Shown here: in pieces, positions 1 to 8,164 of the stretch
Position numbering within the stretch: position 1 is the stretch's first letter
Layout of the letters: each line of letters opens with the position of its first letter
From: JAKRSE01 sp943369295
Lineage (GTDB): Bacteria; Armatimonadota; Fimbriimonadia; Fimbriimonadales; Fimbriimonadaceae
DNA: 64,000 bases
Assembly: GCA_943369295.1 (NCBI GenBank)
Contig: CALRMU020000003.1
Span: 62,001 to 126,000 of the forward strand
Reading direction: 5' to 3'
Position numbers and translations under genes: made by a program
Notes under the pieces: generated by a model
The model's input: only the letters and a program-made list of their open reading frames with translations
What the model was told of the DNA's origin: nothing
Database searches by the model: none

Positions 1-360
1 GACTATCAGCAGCCGTGCAATCCCTGACCCCAGCGAGCAGAGAATGGCCCACCACGATGACCAGGGGGGCAGAAACCAAAAGAGCCCGAGGCAGACAAGA
101 TAGGCAGCGGCGGTTGGGCCGAGCTTCCCGTATTCGTGAAACTCGTAGTAGCTGACCGCACCCATGACAAAAAGCGAGAGGGCCAGAATCCAACCCCAAT
201 GCAGCTTGTGTCTGGCGGCGGCAATAGCCAGTGCTGGCCATTGAGTGTGGCCTAGGCCACAGTCGCTGATCGTCTGGACAATGGGGTCCAGCCAGTCGCG
301 CCTCATTCCAACATGAATCGCTCGGTAGAGCTCCATGTCCCAAATCCAAAACTGATTCAT
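1..360 (-). CDS. PAP2-like membrane protein, C-terminus cut by window edge
   Basis: The reading frame starts at ATG 358-360 and stays open to base 1, giving 120 residues with the C-terminus outside the window. The N-terminus (starting MNQFWIWDMELYRAIH) has the pattern of PAP2-superfamily phosphatases: Asp/Glu, then an amphipathic helix, then DPIVQTIS before the first membrane segment. Three hydrophobic segments follow. A region ending GIARLLIV may correspond to the SR-x-y-l-G motif just before the catalytic His. No clear KX6RP motif is seen, so phosphatase activity is not established. The start overlaps the rqcH stop as ATGA, so the two genes are probably translationally coupled. It could be another small polytopic membrane protein. 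Confidence 0.5.
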   Translation of the reverse strand, partial: MNQFWIWDMELYRAIHVGMRRDWLDPIVQTISDCGLGHTQWPALAIAAARHKLHWGWILALSLFVMGAVSYYEFHEYGKLGPTAAAYLVCLGLFWFLPPWSSWWAILCSLGSGIARLLIV

Positions 361-1940
361 GGCTTCAAATCTAGCTGCAGAGTCTTTTCTTGAGTGTAGC
401 TGGCGATTCCGGGTGCCGACTTTCGCGGCTTCCTCACGTGCTTTTTCAGAACGTAATCTACCAGCACCACACCTGAGTGCTTTGATGACGAGTTTTTCGC
501 GGCAACTTCGGCCGCAAAGATGAGGTCGGGCCTCTGCACCTTTTCTGGGTGATTGTTGGTGATAAGGATCACGTGGGCCGACGGCGCTCCGCGGACGTGC
601 AGCCACCAATCATTGGGACGGGCCACTTTCGTCGTCAGGTAGTCGTTTGCCATGGGGCCGGTTCCATAAAGAACCCTCCAGCCACCAGGAGAGAGAACCT
701 CCTTAATCGGGTGGCCTTCATAGATTCGCTCTTCTTTCTTAACCGGAGCAGCCAGCTTATGAAGCCACTTTCTGTGGTCTGCATGGTCGCGAAGCTTCTT
801 TATCTCTTCGAGGGTTTCAGAAATCTCAAGCCTTTCAAGGACGGCGAGAATCTCTTCACGATCCTGAGTCAAGCGTTCTTCCTGACCCGTCACCATCTGA
901 AGTCTGGCTCGAGACTTTTTGGCCTTGGTAAAGCGCTTTTCGGCATTCTCGACTGGTGTCAGGTCAGGGTTAACCTTGATGGTCAGCAGACTGCCTTCGT
1001 AATCGTAAGCCTGCAGAACCTCATCCCCTTCTTTGATCATCCCTTGGTAGGCGAGAATGAGTTCACCTTCGAGCTGCAGTTTGGAGGCCCCGAGCCCAGC
1101 CTCAACCGCCTCGTGAATATCGCGCAGGGCAGTTTCTCTGGCCAGGAGGACCCTTTTTAGCTGTCCAGCAAGGGAAGCTTTCTGTCTTTCTAGAGCCTGG
1201 GCAAGCTCCTTGGTCTCATACCAAGACTCCAACCCCTGCGAAAAGCTGGGAAGGGAAGTCGCGCCGGGCCAAGGAAGGGGGGAGACTCCTTTGCCTTCAA
1301 GAAGGCAGGGCTGCCAGGCTTTAGTCTTGATAGCCTCTAGAACCTGTTCCTTCGTTCCACCCTGGTCAAGAAATCCCTGCAGGCTGGGCGACCACCCTTC
1401 CAAATTCTTCCAATCTCCATCCGGGTGCTTCAGAATCGAATCTCGTGGCTCGCCAGGAGGGGGAAGGTAAGGCTTGCCGGGCAGGACTGGCCTTTTGGTC
1501 TGGCCGGACCCTGCGAATTTTGAGGCAGATACTACTTTGGAGTGATTGTCAACCAGCATCACCCAAGAATGCTTGCCAAGCAGTTCGGCTACGAGTTGGA
1601 ATCCACCTTCAGGAGTGATGAACCCTAGCTCGGCAACTCTATCCAGACCTCTTTGGCGAATGAAGGCGAGCTTCGAATCAATCAGCCTTTTCATTCCGGC
1701 CGGGAGCTGACCTTGTTCTTCCTGCCTGGCTGGACGGCGCGACAGCAGGTGCATGCGCGAATGTTCTGGATGCCAGCTGATCAGCAGCCACTGATCGCGT
1801 CCTAGTTTTTCTGAAAAGAAGCCGAGGGCAATAGCGTGCTCCCCGACCGGGAGAACCCTTTGAAGCTGGGTCCCGACCAGAAACTGTGCCTCCTGGATCA
1901 CCGCCGCCAGGCAGAGGGCATCGAAGCCGAGCTTCTTCAC
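357..1940 (-). CDS. rqcH: Rqc2/NFACT-family ribosome quality control protein RqcH
   Basis: In bacteria RqcH binds stalled 50S subunits and recruits tRNA-Ala to add C-terminal alanine tails that mark the nascent chain for degradation. The protein has 527 residues. The NFACT-N domain includes the conserved Asp-Arg pair (D100-R101 in RGLDRVAELGF), which corresponds to the essential D97/R98 of B. subtilis. A charged coiled-coil region lies in the middle. The NFACT-R (DUF814) domain at about 415-525 has the typical NDWWLHVRGAPSAHVIL stretch. The start is GTG at 1940 with no obvious Shine-Dalgarno. It lies 42 bases after the mnmE stop, so the genes are probably cotranscribed, and the downstream PAP2-like gene overlaps its stop. 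Confidence 0.92.
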   Translation of the reverse strand: MKKLGFDALCLAAVIQEAQFLVGTQLQRVLPVGEHAIALGFFSEKLGRDQWLLISWHPEHSRMHLLSRRPARQEEQGQLPAGMKRLIDSKLAFIRQRGLDRVAELGFITPEGGFQLVAELLGKHSWVMLVDNHSKVVSASKFAGSGQTKRPVLPGKPYLPPPGEPRDSILKHPDGDWKNLEGWSPSLQGFLDQGGTKEQVLEAIKTKAWQPCLLEGKGVSPLPWPGATSLPSFSQGLESWYETKELAQALERQKASLAGQLKRVLLARETALRDIHEAVEAGLGASKLQLEGELILAYQGMIKEGDEVLQAYDYEGSLLTIKVNPDLTPVENAEKRFTKAKKSRARLQMVTGQEERLTQDREEILAVLERLEISETLEEIKKLRDHADHRKWLHKLAAPVKKEERIYEGHPIKEVLSPGGWRVLYGTGPMANDYLTTKVARPNDWWLHVRGAPSAHVILITNNHPEKVQRPDLIFAAEVAAKNSSSKHSGVVLVDYVLKKHVRKPRKSAPGIASYTQEKTLQLDLKP

Positions 1941-1982
1941 GCGATCGGCAAGTGAACCCCAAGAGCCTCTCAGGTGTTCGGG

Positions 1983-3269
1983 CTACTTGCCAATGCAGAA
2001 GTCGTGGAAGATGCGAGTGATGACATCCGGTGGCGTTGTTTCGCCCGTTATCTCCCCTAGAATCCTGATTGCGGCCTGAATGGGGACGGCGGCCAGATCT
2101 GTTGGGACAGGGCTGTTCAGGCTCTCGATAGAATCCATCACAGCCGCGATGCTGGCCGAAAGGAGCCCGGCGTGGCGGGGAAGTAGTGCGGCAGCTCCGG
2201 GTGGCGGAGCAAACTCTTTGATCCTTGCCAGCAGCTGATCAAGGCCGGATTGGCTGACGACTGAGATTGGAATTCCTCGGGAAGGCTGTCCAGTAACGAG
2301 ATCGGATTTGGCGGCCAAAACCCAGACTTCGCCGCTCTGCTGACTGAAAATTTCTTCGTCCTTCTCAGTCCAGCCCAGCGAGGAATCATAAAGCTGCCAG
2401 ACGAGGTCAGCACCGGCCATGGCCTGACGGCTTCTTTCCAGTCCGAGCCGTTCGACCAAGTCGTCGGTGTCTCGTAGCCCGGCTGTGTCAATCAGGACGA
2501 CTTTGAGTCCGTGAATCTCTAGAGTCTCTTCGAGGGTGTCTCGGGTGGTTCCGGGGATGTTGGTGACAATGGCTCTATCCTGCTGCAGCAGAGCATTGAG
2601 CAGGCTGGATTTGCCCGCATTGGGTGGGCCGACCAAGGCGACTCGCAGACCTTGCAGACCGATGCGTGAGGTTTCTCCTTCGTTCTGCAGATTGTTTAGG
2701 TCGGTCAAGACAGAGGAAAGGCGTTTAAGCGCGAGGGGAACATCAAGATCTCCAGCTTCTTCCGAGAAATCTGTCGCCGCCTCGATGGCAGCCAAGACTC
2801 CTATAAGCTCTTCGCGGACCTCTGAGACACGATGCGATAAAGCGCCTTCTCGCAATCCCTTAGCAAGCTTGAGCTGGGCCGAAGTTTCCGCCTCGACCGT
2901 CATCTTGACCCCCTCCGCCTGGGCCAGGTCGAGGCGGCCGTTCATGAAGGCTCGCAGAGAGAACTCACCCGGTTCGGCTGGCCTTGCCCCTTCTGCCATC
3001 AAAAGGTCCAGCAGGGCTCGAATAGAGGCCGGACTGCCGTGAATGAAGAACTCGACAGCTTCCTCGCCTGTGAAGCCATGACCATCAGCAAAGGGAAGAG
3101 CGAGGCCGTCATCGCCAGTCGGAAGCCGCCCGAAGATCGCCTTGTGGCTCTGAGGTTCTGTGGGCCAGGTTGAGAAGATTCGAGCCGCAACAGACCAGGA
3201 GCCTGCCCCGCTAAGCCGGACTCCCCCGACCGCCCCCGGTCCCGGACCAGTTATACAGGCGCAGATCAT
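1983..3269 (-). CDS. mnmE: tRNA modification GTPase MnmE
   Basis: With MnmG, MnmE makes the (carboxymethyl)aminomethyl modification at C5 of the wobble uridine in several tRNAs. ATG 3267-3269 is chosen because the product then begins MICACITGPGPGAVGGVRLSG, which aligns with the family N-terminus, and a GAGG lies 9 bases upstream. Longer in-frame starts run into the divergent gene. The 428-residue protein has the N-terminal folate-binding domain, a helical domain, and an inserted G domain: G1 GPPNAGKS (214-221), G3 DTAG (261-264), and the C-terminal CIGK with the conserved Cys. The G4 motif reads AKSD (320-323) instead of NKxD, so the guanine-contacting Asn is replaced. It heads the mnmE-rqcH-PAP2 unit. 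Confidence 0.93.
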   Translation of the reverse strand: MICACITGPGPGAVGGVRLSGAGSWSVAARIFSTWPTEPQSHKAIFGRLPTGDDGLALPFADGHGFTGEEAVEFFIHGSPASIRALLDLLMAEGARPAEPGEFSLRAFMNGRLDLAQAEGVKMTVEAETSAQLKLAKGLREGALSHRVSEVREELIGVLAAIEAATDFSEEAGDLDVPLALKRLSSVLTDLNNLQNEGETSRIGLQGLRVALVGPPNAGKSSLLNALLQQDRAIVTNIPGTTRDTLEETLEIHGLKVVLIDTAGLRDTDDLVERLGLERSRQAMAGADLVWQLYDSSLGWTEKDEEIFSQQSGEVWVLAAKSDLVTGQPSRGIPISVVSQSGLDQLLARIKEFAPPPGAAALLPRHAGLLSASIAAVMDSIESLNSPVPTDLAAVPIQAAIRILGEITGETTPPDVITRIFHDFCIGK

Positions 3270-3314
3270 CTGGCTCGACCTCATCAGCCCATGATGGCTT
3301 GTTGTGATTGGGGA

Positions 3315-3320
3315 TAGACT
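3315..3320 (+). promoter_or_regulatory. Candidate -10 element for leaderless DinB gene
   Basis: TAGACT lies exactly 6 bases before the ATG at 3327. That spacing would put the transcription start at or next to the start codon. The same hexamer at the same spacing occurs before 3857 and before the gene starting at 52920. No good -35 box is visible. Confidence 0.45.
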
Positions 3321-3326
3321 GAGGAC

Positions 3327-3803
3327 ATGAGACTCCAGGACCATCTGGTTCGCCAAACTCAGCGGGCGCTAAACGACCTGCTGAGGGCGGTCGACGCCCT
3401 GCCGCCTGACAAGGTGGACTGGAAGCCCTGCGAGACCTCGCGGTCAGCTCTGAGCCAGTTGAAGGAAATTGCCATGGCTCCGCAGTTTTTCATTCATGTC
3501 ATTCGGCACGGAAAGATGCCCGACATGACGAACCATGCTCACGATTCTTCGGAGAAGATTGCCCTGGATCTTGTTGACTTGGCTTCGACCAAGCAGAAAG
3601 CAATGGAAGCAACGGCCGAGCTTTGTTCTGCGATCTTGGACTTTCCTGACGACGGTCTAGATCATGAAATTACTCTGCCTTTCGGGGGTGGAATGGTGAT
3701 GACCATGGCGGAGATTCTTGGTCTACATGCCTGGAACATGACCTACCATTACGGGCAGATCAATTACATTCAGACAATTCTTGGCGACGTCGAGATGCAT
3801 TAA
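3327..3803 (+). CDS. DinB-superfamily protein
   Basis: This 158-residue protein has the four-helix DinB/YfiT-like fold signature: an N-terminal helix with a WKP motif (DKVDWKPCETSRSA) and a C-terminal helix HYGQINYIQTILGD, the family's HxGQ hallmark. Classical members bind a metal through three His. Here the helix that normally gives the first His reads LSQLKEIAMAPQFFIH, so the metal site looks incomplete. Some DinB-like proteins are mycothiol- or bacillithiol-dependent transferases, but the substrate here cannot be read from sequence. It is divergent from mnmE and probably has its own leaderless promoter. Confidence 0.8.
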   Translation: MRLQDHLVRQTQRALNDLLRAVDALPPDKVDWKPCETSRSALSQLKEIAMAPQFFIHVIRHGKMPDMTNHAHDSSEKIALDLVDLASTKQKAMEATAELCSAILDFPDDGLDHEITLPFGGGMVMTMAEILGLHAWNMTYHYGQINYIQTILGDVEMH

Positions 3804-3844
3804 GGTTGTCTGAAATACGGTGCGAATCGATTGGGCATCAGGTG

Positions 3845-3850
3845 TAGACT
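3845..3850 (+). promoter_or_regulatory. Candidate -10 element for leaderless VOC gene
   Basis: TAGACT stands 6 bases before ATG 3857, with no Shine-Dalgarno between. It matches the arrangement before 3327 only 530 bases upstream, which supports separate leaderless transcription of the two genes. Confidence 0.45.
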
Positions 3851-3856
3851 GGCCCA

Positions 3857-4321
3857 ATGACCTCGTTGAAGAACACAAAGATCGCCCAGCTTGCCATCGT
3901 GGTGAAAGACATGGATGCAGCTCTGGACAAGTGGTGCGCCCTGCTGGGACAAGACCGCCCCAACATCATCACCACCGAACCCGGCCTGGGCAGAAATCAG
4001 GAAGTGGACGGAGTCCCTAGCGACGCCCAGACTCAACTCGCCTTTCTTGATCTCGGTGGAGTACAGCTTGAACTCATCTGCCCCCTAGGTGGCGAAAGCT
4101 CTTGGCAGAAGGTGTTGGATGAAAAGGGTGAAGGCGTTCACCACATCGCTTTCTGGACCGAGAACATGAAGGAGACTCAGGAAGCCATTGCTCCCTACGG
4201 TCCACTGTGGCACGTGGGAGACATGGGTGGTGGCGGGCAGTTTGCCTATTTTAAAACTGAGCCGGAACTCGGGGTGACCTTGGAGATTCTGGAAGCCAAC
4301 AAGACGTCCCTCAAAGATTGA
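3857..4321 (+). CDS. VOC-family (methylmalonyl-CoA epimerase-like) protein
   Basis: This 154-residue protein has two beta-alpha-beta-beta-beta modules of the vicinal oxygen chelate fold. The layout resembles methylmalonyl-CoA epimerase and glyoxalase I: the first strand is KIAQLAIVVKDM, then GVQLELICP, GVHHIAFW and LGVTLEILE. The usual metal ligands are His in strand 1, Glu in strand 4, His in module 2, and Glu at the end. Here the first is Gln (IAQLAI); the later Glu, His and Glu are present. The epimerase-like length and the SSWQKVLDEKGEGVHHIAF stretch favour an acyl-CoA or lactoylglutathione-type substrate, but none can be assigned. It lies 53 bases downstream of the DinB-like gene. Confidence 0.75.
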   Translation: MTSLKNTKIAQLAIVVKDMDAALDKWCALLGQDRPNIITTEPGLGRNQEVDGVPSDAQTQLAFLDLGGVQLELICPLGGESSWQKVLDEKGEGVHHIAFWTENMKETQEAIAPYGPLWHVGDMGGGGQFAYFKTEPELGVTLEILEANKTSLKD

Positions 4322-4369
4322 TCTTAACAATCTCGACGGGAATTCTTCATTTTTGATGAGGAACATGTC

Positions 4370-5836
4370 ATGGCTGGCGGTTCGTCTATATTCCTTGATA
4401 TGATCAAGTTGATCGGCCCGCTAGCCTTGACTTGCTGTGCTTTCGTCATGACTTCGGCAGCAATGGCCCAAGGAGGGCGGACAGATTCTGAAAGAAGAGA
4501 TGAGCTAGTCAAGGTCGAGCAGATGGCCTTTAAGGTCAAAGACTCTACTTGGATGAGTGCCAGAAGGCCGAGAATGGCAGCGGAAATGCTGACACGCTCT
4601 AGTGGTGCACAGCAGGCTCGCCTGGCCAGTGCTTTTCTGCCTCCTCAAGTCAGAGGATCTTTCGGAAGGTACGTCTCCAGCATCGATCGGGCAAGGCTTT
4701 CGGCAGATAAAAACTTCATCGTCGATTCTTTCAAGCTGTCTTCAGTTGCCTCTGGTGCAAACGCTCTCAGTTCTTTAGCTATTGGTTTTGGCAGCCACTA
4801 CGTGACCGATGCGGCCGGCGCGACGGCCAAAGAGGTCTTTGAGGGCATTGCCCAATCTTCAGGCGTTCTCACCCTTGATCTCGAAAAGCTTGGACCATTT
4901 TCGGTGACTGAGGCCTACACAACCACGGGCGATCTGACAGCGGAAGGAAAGCCTGAAGTCTTTCAGAAGATGGTGAAGGTTGCAGGTAACAAGCTCAGAA
5001 CTCAGGTTCTTGAAGGCCAGGGCTACCGAATTGAATTTTCGATGCCTTTGAACAAGGCAGGTCAGCAGACCGGCTCACTGCTCCTTGAAGAAAAAGGGAG
5101 CTTGACTTTAAACCTGACCGGCAAGGTCGAAGTCCCGGCAACGATTTTCACTGGGGCATTCGAGTCTTCATCGATCATTATCAAGAGCCAGGCAGCAGTT
5201 GGAGTCAAGGCTAACATTCAACTGAGTGGGCCGGTCGATGCAGGAGTTAAATGGAAAGTGGTTCAGAACCCTGGTGGTCTGGCGGTCAGTGTTCCGTCTG
5301 GAAACTTCCCCTCGAAGGGCACTGTAGCTCCGACCTTCACGTTTACTCGAAGTCCCCAGACTTCTACTGGCATCTACCCTGTGGTCATTGAAGGAACCGG
5401 CTTTAATGGCACGGCCAAACTGAATTTGAACCTGCAGGTGAAGGTGGAAACCTACTGGATTGAAGGGCTCAAGAACCTCAGTGAGATGAGCCTTTACTTC
5501 TGTGCTAGCTCAGATGGCGACTACGCTTTTCTCTTCACCCCCCTAAAGGATCTTAGCAAAGCAAGTTCAAGCCACATCATGCTCATGGCTCATGGCATTT
5601 CTGGCAGCTCGCTGCAGGCCAAAGTGGTAAGTCCCTTCGGTGCAATCTTTCCTCTCGGTTCAAATGCCCCTAACCAAGTGCAGCTCGGTCTCGATCCGAA
5701 TGTGCGAGGCGCCATTCAGCAGGTTTCTCTCTGTAACTACATCACCATTGCTCCAGTTTTTGGCGGGCCTGATATGTCGGTGGTGAAAAGCAGTATGAAC
5801 CCCTCGGGAGTGAAGGTCTATATCGTAAAGCCGTAA
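4370..5836 (+). CDS. Secreted protein with Ig-like repeat, unknown function
   Basis: The family is not recognised. The start ATG 4370 has GAGGA 7 bases upstream. An N-terminal hydrophobic segment (LIGPLALTCCAFVMTSAAMA, then QGG) looks like a signal peptide, so the 488-residue product is probably exported. Residues about 35-130 are helical and charged. Residues about 250-355 read like a bacterial Ig-like or cadherin-type beta sandwich rich in Val, Thr and Pro. The C-terminal 120 residues contain two Cys. It lies between a VOC gene and ispG and ends 63 bases before the ispG leader hairpin. No enzyme motif is visible. Confidence 0.75.
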   Translation: MAGGSSIFLDMIKLIGPLALTCCAFVMTSAAMAQGGRTDSERRDELVKVEQMAFKVKDSTWMSARRPRMAAEMLTRSSGAQQARLASAFLPPQVRGSFGRYVSSIDRARLSADKNFIVDSFKLSSVASGANALSSLAIGFGSHYVTDAAGATAKEVFEGIAQSSGVLTLDLEKLGPFSVTEAYTTTGDLTAEGKPEVFQKMVKVAGNKLRTQVLEGQGYRIEFSMPLNKAGQQTGSLLLEEKGSLTLNLTGKVEVPATIFTGAFESSSIIIKSQAAVGVKANIQLSGPVDAGVKWKVVQNPGGLAVSVPSGNFPSKGTVAPTFTFTRSPQTSTGIYPVVIEGTGFNGTAKLNLNLQVKVETYWIEGLKNLSEMSLYFCASSDGDYAFLFTPLKDLSKASSSHIMLMAHGISGSSLQAKVVSPFGAIFPLGSNAPNQVQLGLDPNVRGAIQQVSLCNYITIAPVFGGPDMSVVKSSMNPSGVKVYIVKP

Positions 5837-5899
5837 CCAGGCGAGTGGCAAAGCAAGACCCACCCCCCGTCAAAGAAGAGGCTCTTGGCGCGTAGAATA

Positions 5900-5928
5900 G
5901 GCCCGGAGGAGTTGATTTCCTCCGGGCC
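5900..5928 (+). promoter_or_regulatory. Perfect 11-bp hairpin in the ispG leader holding a Shine-Dalgarno core
   Basis: The arms are GGCCCGGAGGA (5900-5910) and TCCTCCGGGCC (5918-5928) with a 7-base loop. The left arm contains GGAGGA, the only good ribosome-binding sequence upstream of ATG 5934, and the right arm is its exact complement. Only two T follow, so it is a poor intrinsic terminator. It may instead hide the ribosome site, or may terminate the preceding gene. TAGAAT at 5893-5898 could be a -10 box just before it. Confidence 0.55.
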
Positions 5929-5933
5929 TTGTC

Positions 5934-7238
5934 ATGAACCTGGACATTAGTTATCCAAGAAGGAAGACCACCCCCTGCAGGATTGGACCTGTGACCATGG
6001 GGTCGGACTTTCCTGTCGTTGTTCAGAGCATGATTACGGAAGAGACCAGGAACATCGAAGCCTGTGTCGATCAGATCATCAACCTGGCCAAGATCGGATG
6101 CGAAGTGGTTCGCGTGACCACCCCGACACTCGGCGAAGCCTCATGCCTTGAAGAGATTAAAGCCAAGGTGAAGGAACGGTATCGCGACGTTCCCATGACG
6201 GCTGACGTTCACCACCAGGGCTCAGCGATTGCCGTGGAGGCAGCCAAGTATGTTGAAGAGATTAGGCTCAACCCCGGTCTCTTTGTTTTCAAGCGGCACG
6301 GATCACGAGCCAACGAAGTTGGCGAAGAAGAGTTTGATTTTCGTGGCAGAGCTGACGAAGAAGCCACTGTCGATGAATTGAGGCAGGAGCTTGCCTACAC
6401 CCCCGAAGAATGGGACAGTGAAGTCGCGGCAGTAGAAGACAGCCTCTTACCCGTTATCGAAGCCTGCAAAAAGCACGATCGCGCCATGCGCATCGGTGTC
6501 AACCATGGCAGCCTTAGTGAGAGAATGCTGGTCACTCATGGCGACACCCCTCAGGGAATGGTGGAGAGCGCAATTGAGTACCTGAAGCTCTGTGAGAAGC
6601 ATGGATTCACCAACCTGAACATCAGCGCCAAGGCCAGCCGGGTGCAGATTATGCTGCAGGCCAACCGCCTTTTGGTAAAGCGAATGGCCGAGGAGGGGAT
6701 GGCTTACCCATTGCATTTGGGAGTCACCGAAGCTGGCGATGGCCAGTATGCACGCATCAAGTCGACTGCCGGAATTGGAACCCTGCTGGCCGAAGGTATC
6801 GGCGACACAATCAGGGTCTCCTTAAGCGAGGACCCCATGCAGGAGATCCCTGTCTGCTACGAGATTCTGCAGGCTCTTGGACTTCGCAAAACTCAGGTCG
6901 AATACATTGCCTGTCCCAGCTGCGGAAGAACCAAGTTCGATCTTCCGACCGTGCTGAGAGAGGTCAGGAACGCCACCAAGCATCTGGTTGGTCTTGATAT
7001 TGCTGTGATGGGCTGCATCGTCAACGGCCCGGGAGAAATGGCCGATGCAGACTACGGCTATGTTGGGGCTGCGGGTGGGAAAATCACCCTCTATCGCAAG
7101 CGAAACCCGGTCAAGTTCGGGATTCCGCAGGCCGAAGGTGTGGCAGAATTGATCAATCTTCTGAAAGAGGACGGAGCATGGATTGAACCGGCTGCTTCTG
7201 CTGGCGAACGAAATCTGACTCCATTGACAGTGAAATGA
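5934..7238 (+). CDS. ispG: 4-hydroxy-3-methylbut-2-enyl diphosphate synthase (flavodoxin/ferredoxin)
   Basis: IspG (GcpE) reduces methylerythritol cyclodiphosphate to HMBPP, the penultimate step of the MEP isoprenoid pathway. The 434-residue protein has the N-terminal TIM barrel (VQSMITEETRN, DVHHQGSA, RIGVNHGSL) and the C-terminal [4Fe-4S] domain with C327 and C330 (ACPSCGRTKFDL) and C361 (GCIVNGPGE), plus Glu368 as fourth ligand. Compared with the 372-residue E. coli form it has an acidic insertion at about 120-170, in a region where cyanobacterial-type enzymes are also longer. Translation starts 5 bases after the leader hairpin. The stop overlaps the next small gene as ATGA. Confidence 0.96.
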   Translation: MNLDISYPRRKTTPCRIGPVTMGSDFPVVVQSMITEETRNIEACVDQIINLAKIGCEVVRVTTPTLGEASCLEEIKAKVKERYRDVPMTADVHHQGSAIAVEAAKYVEEIRLNPGLFVFKRHGSRANEVGEEEFDFRGRADEEATVDELRQELAYTPEEWDSEVAAVEDSLLPVIEACKKHDRAMRIGVNHGSLSERMLVTHGDTPQGMVESAIEYLKLCEKHGFTNLNISAKASRVQIMLQANRLLVKRMAEEGMAYPLHLGVTEAGDGQYARIKSTAGIGTLLAEGIGDTIRVSLSEDPMQEIPVCYEILQALGLRKTQVEYIACPSCGRTKFDLPTVLREVRNATKHLVGLDIAVMGCIVNGPGEMADADYGYVGAAGGKITLYRKRNPVKFGIPQAEGVAELINLLKEDGAWIEPAASAGERNLTPLTVK

Positions 7239-7426
7239 TTAAGCACAACATTAATCTGGTTCTCTGTGTCTCCTGCATTCTCTCAGGAATCGTCATCGGG
7301 GGAACTTCGATGTTGATCGTTGAACTGCCTCTGCGAGCCACATTTTTGGCCGTCGCGGTTTTAGATCTCCTGGCAGCGACCTACTTTTTTGCCAAGTTTT
7401 ACAAGTCAGTAAAGGACAAAGTTTAG
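7235..7426 (+). CDS. Small two-helix membrane protein
   Basis: This 63-residue protein has two predicted membrane helices (about 7-29 and 33-53) and a basic C-terminus (KFYKSVKDKV). Its ATG shares four bases with the ispG stop (ATGA), which strongly supports real, coupled translation. The family is not recognised. Confidence 0.65.
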   Translation: MIKHNINLVLCVSCILSGIVIGGTSMLIVELPLRATFLAVAVLDLLAATYFFAKFYKSVKDKV

Positions 7427-7546
7427 GGCAGGCAAAGGGACGCCGGAGAAGTTTCTGAATCTCCGATCATCACGGCTTGCAGAAGAGTAACATGCGGCAA
7501 TTAGGCTTCTGAGCATGAGCGCAACGGCGATAGTGAGGTTAGCTTT

Positions 7547-8005
7547 TTGAAAAACAAGGGCGTTCACCGTAGAATTGAGGGCTGCCTGAAATCTGCAGGC
7601 CTTCCATTCGCTTCAATCATCATAGGATGGTTTTTTGGGGGAATTTGTGCCTTTTGTATGATTCTTCTTCAGGCGGAGCAGCTGCCTGACTTAAACACCA
7701 GCCTGTGGCTGCTCCAGATGTCCCTCATGGTCACGCCATTACATCCCTCTTACTGGGTTTATTGTGCTCTAGCAATCGCTTGGGCCAGTATTTCAAATGA
7801 CTGCGAATCACATTTGATCTTTGTGTGTGACTTGCTGCTTCTCCTATGCCTGGTGATCCTCTTCGGTTTGGGCTTAGGTGTCAGCATTCTTGAACCAGAT
7901 TTTGTAGGAGACCATATACGTTGGATTCTCATTTCTGCCTCCAGCGCCATCATTGTGGGGTTGTCAATCTTGGCCAGAAAGACTCTTGCTCGGCTACAGA
8001 ACTAA
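7547..8005 (+). CDS. Polytopic membrane protein, unknown function
   Basis: This 152-residue protein has four predicted membrane segments (about 20-43, 55-80, 95-117, 125-145) and a basic N-terminus (MKNKGVHRRIEG). The start is TTG 7547, with GAGG about 8 bases upstream. No conserved motif is recognised. It follows the small membrane gene after a 120-base gap containing only a weak 6-bp hairpin. A later start is possible because the region between the first two helices contains further Met codons. Confidence 0.55.
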   Translation: MKNKGVHRRIEGCLKSAGLPFASIIIGWFFGGICAFCMILLQAEQLPDLNTSLWLLQMSLMVTPLHPSYWVYCALAIAWASISNDCESHLIFVCDLLLLLCLVILFGLGLGVSILEPDFVGDHIRWILISASSAIIVGLSILARKTLARLQN

Positions 8006-8164
8006 AGTGGCGAGAACAAGACTTTTGATAGTCCAGCAGAAATCTGCCCATTCTTTACTGTCAGAAATACCTGTTTTGGCTGCCATTCGAGCCTGATTTT
8101 GTTAGGATTGCGGGGATTGGCCCACAATATGCTCGTAGGTTCGCCAAGAACCTGAGGTTCTACT

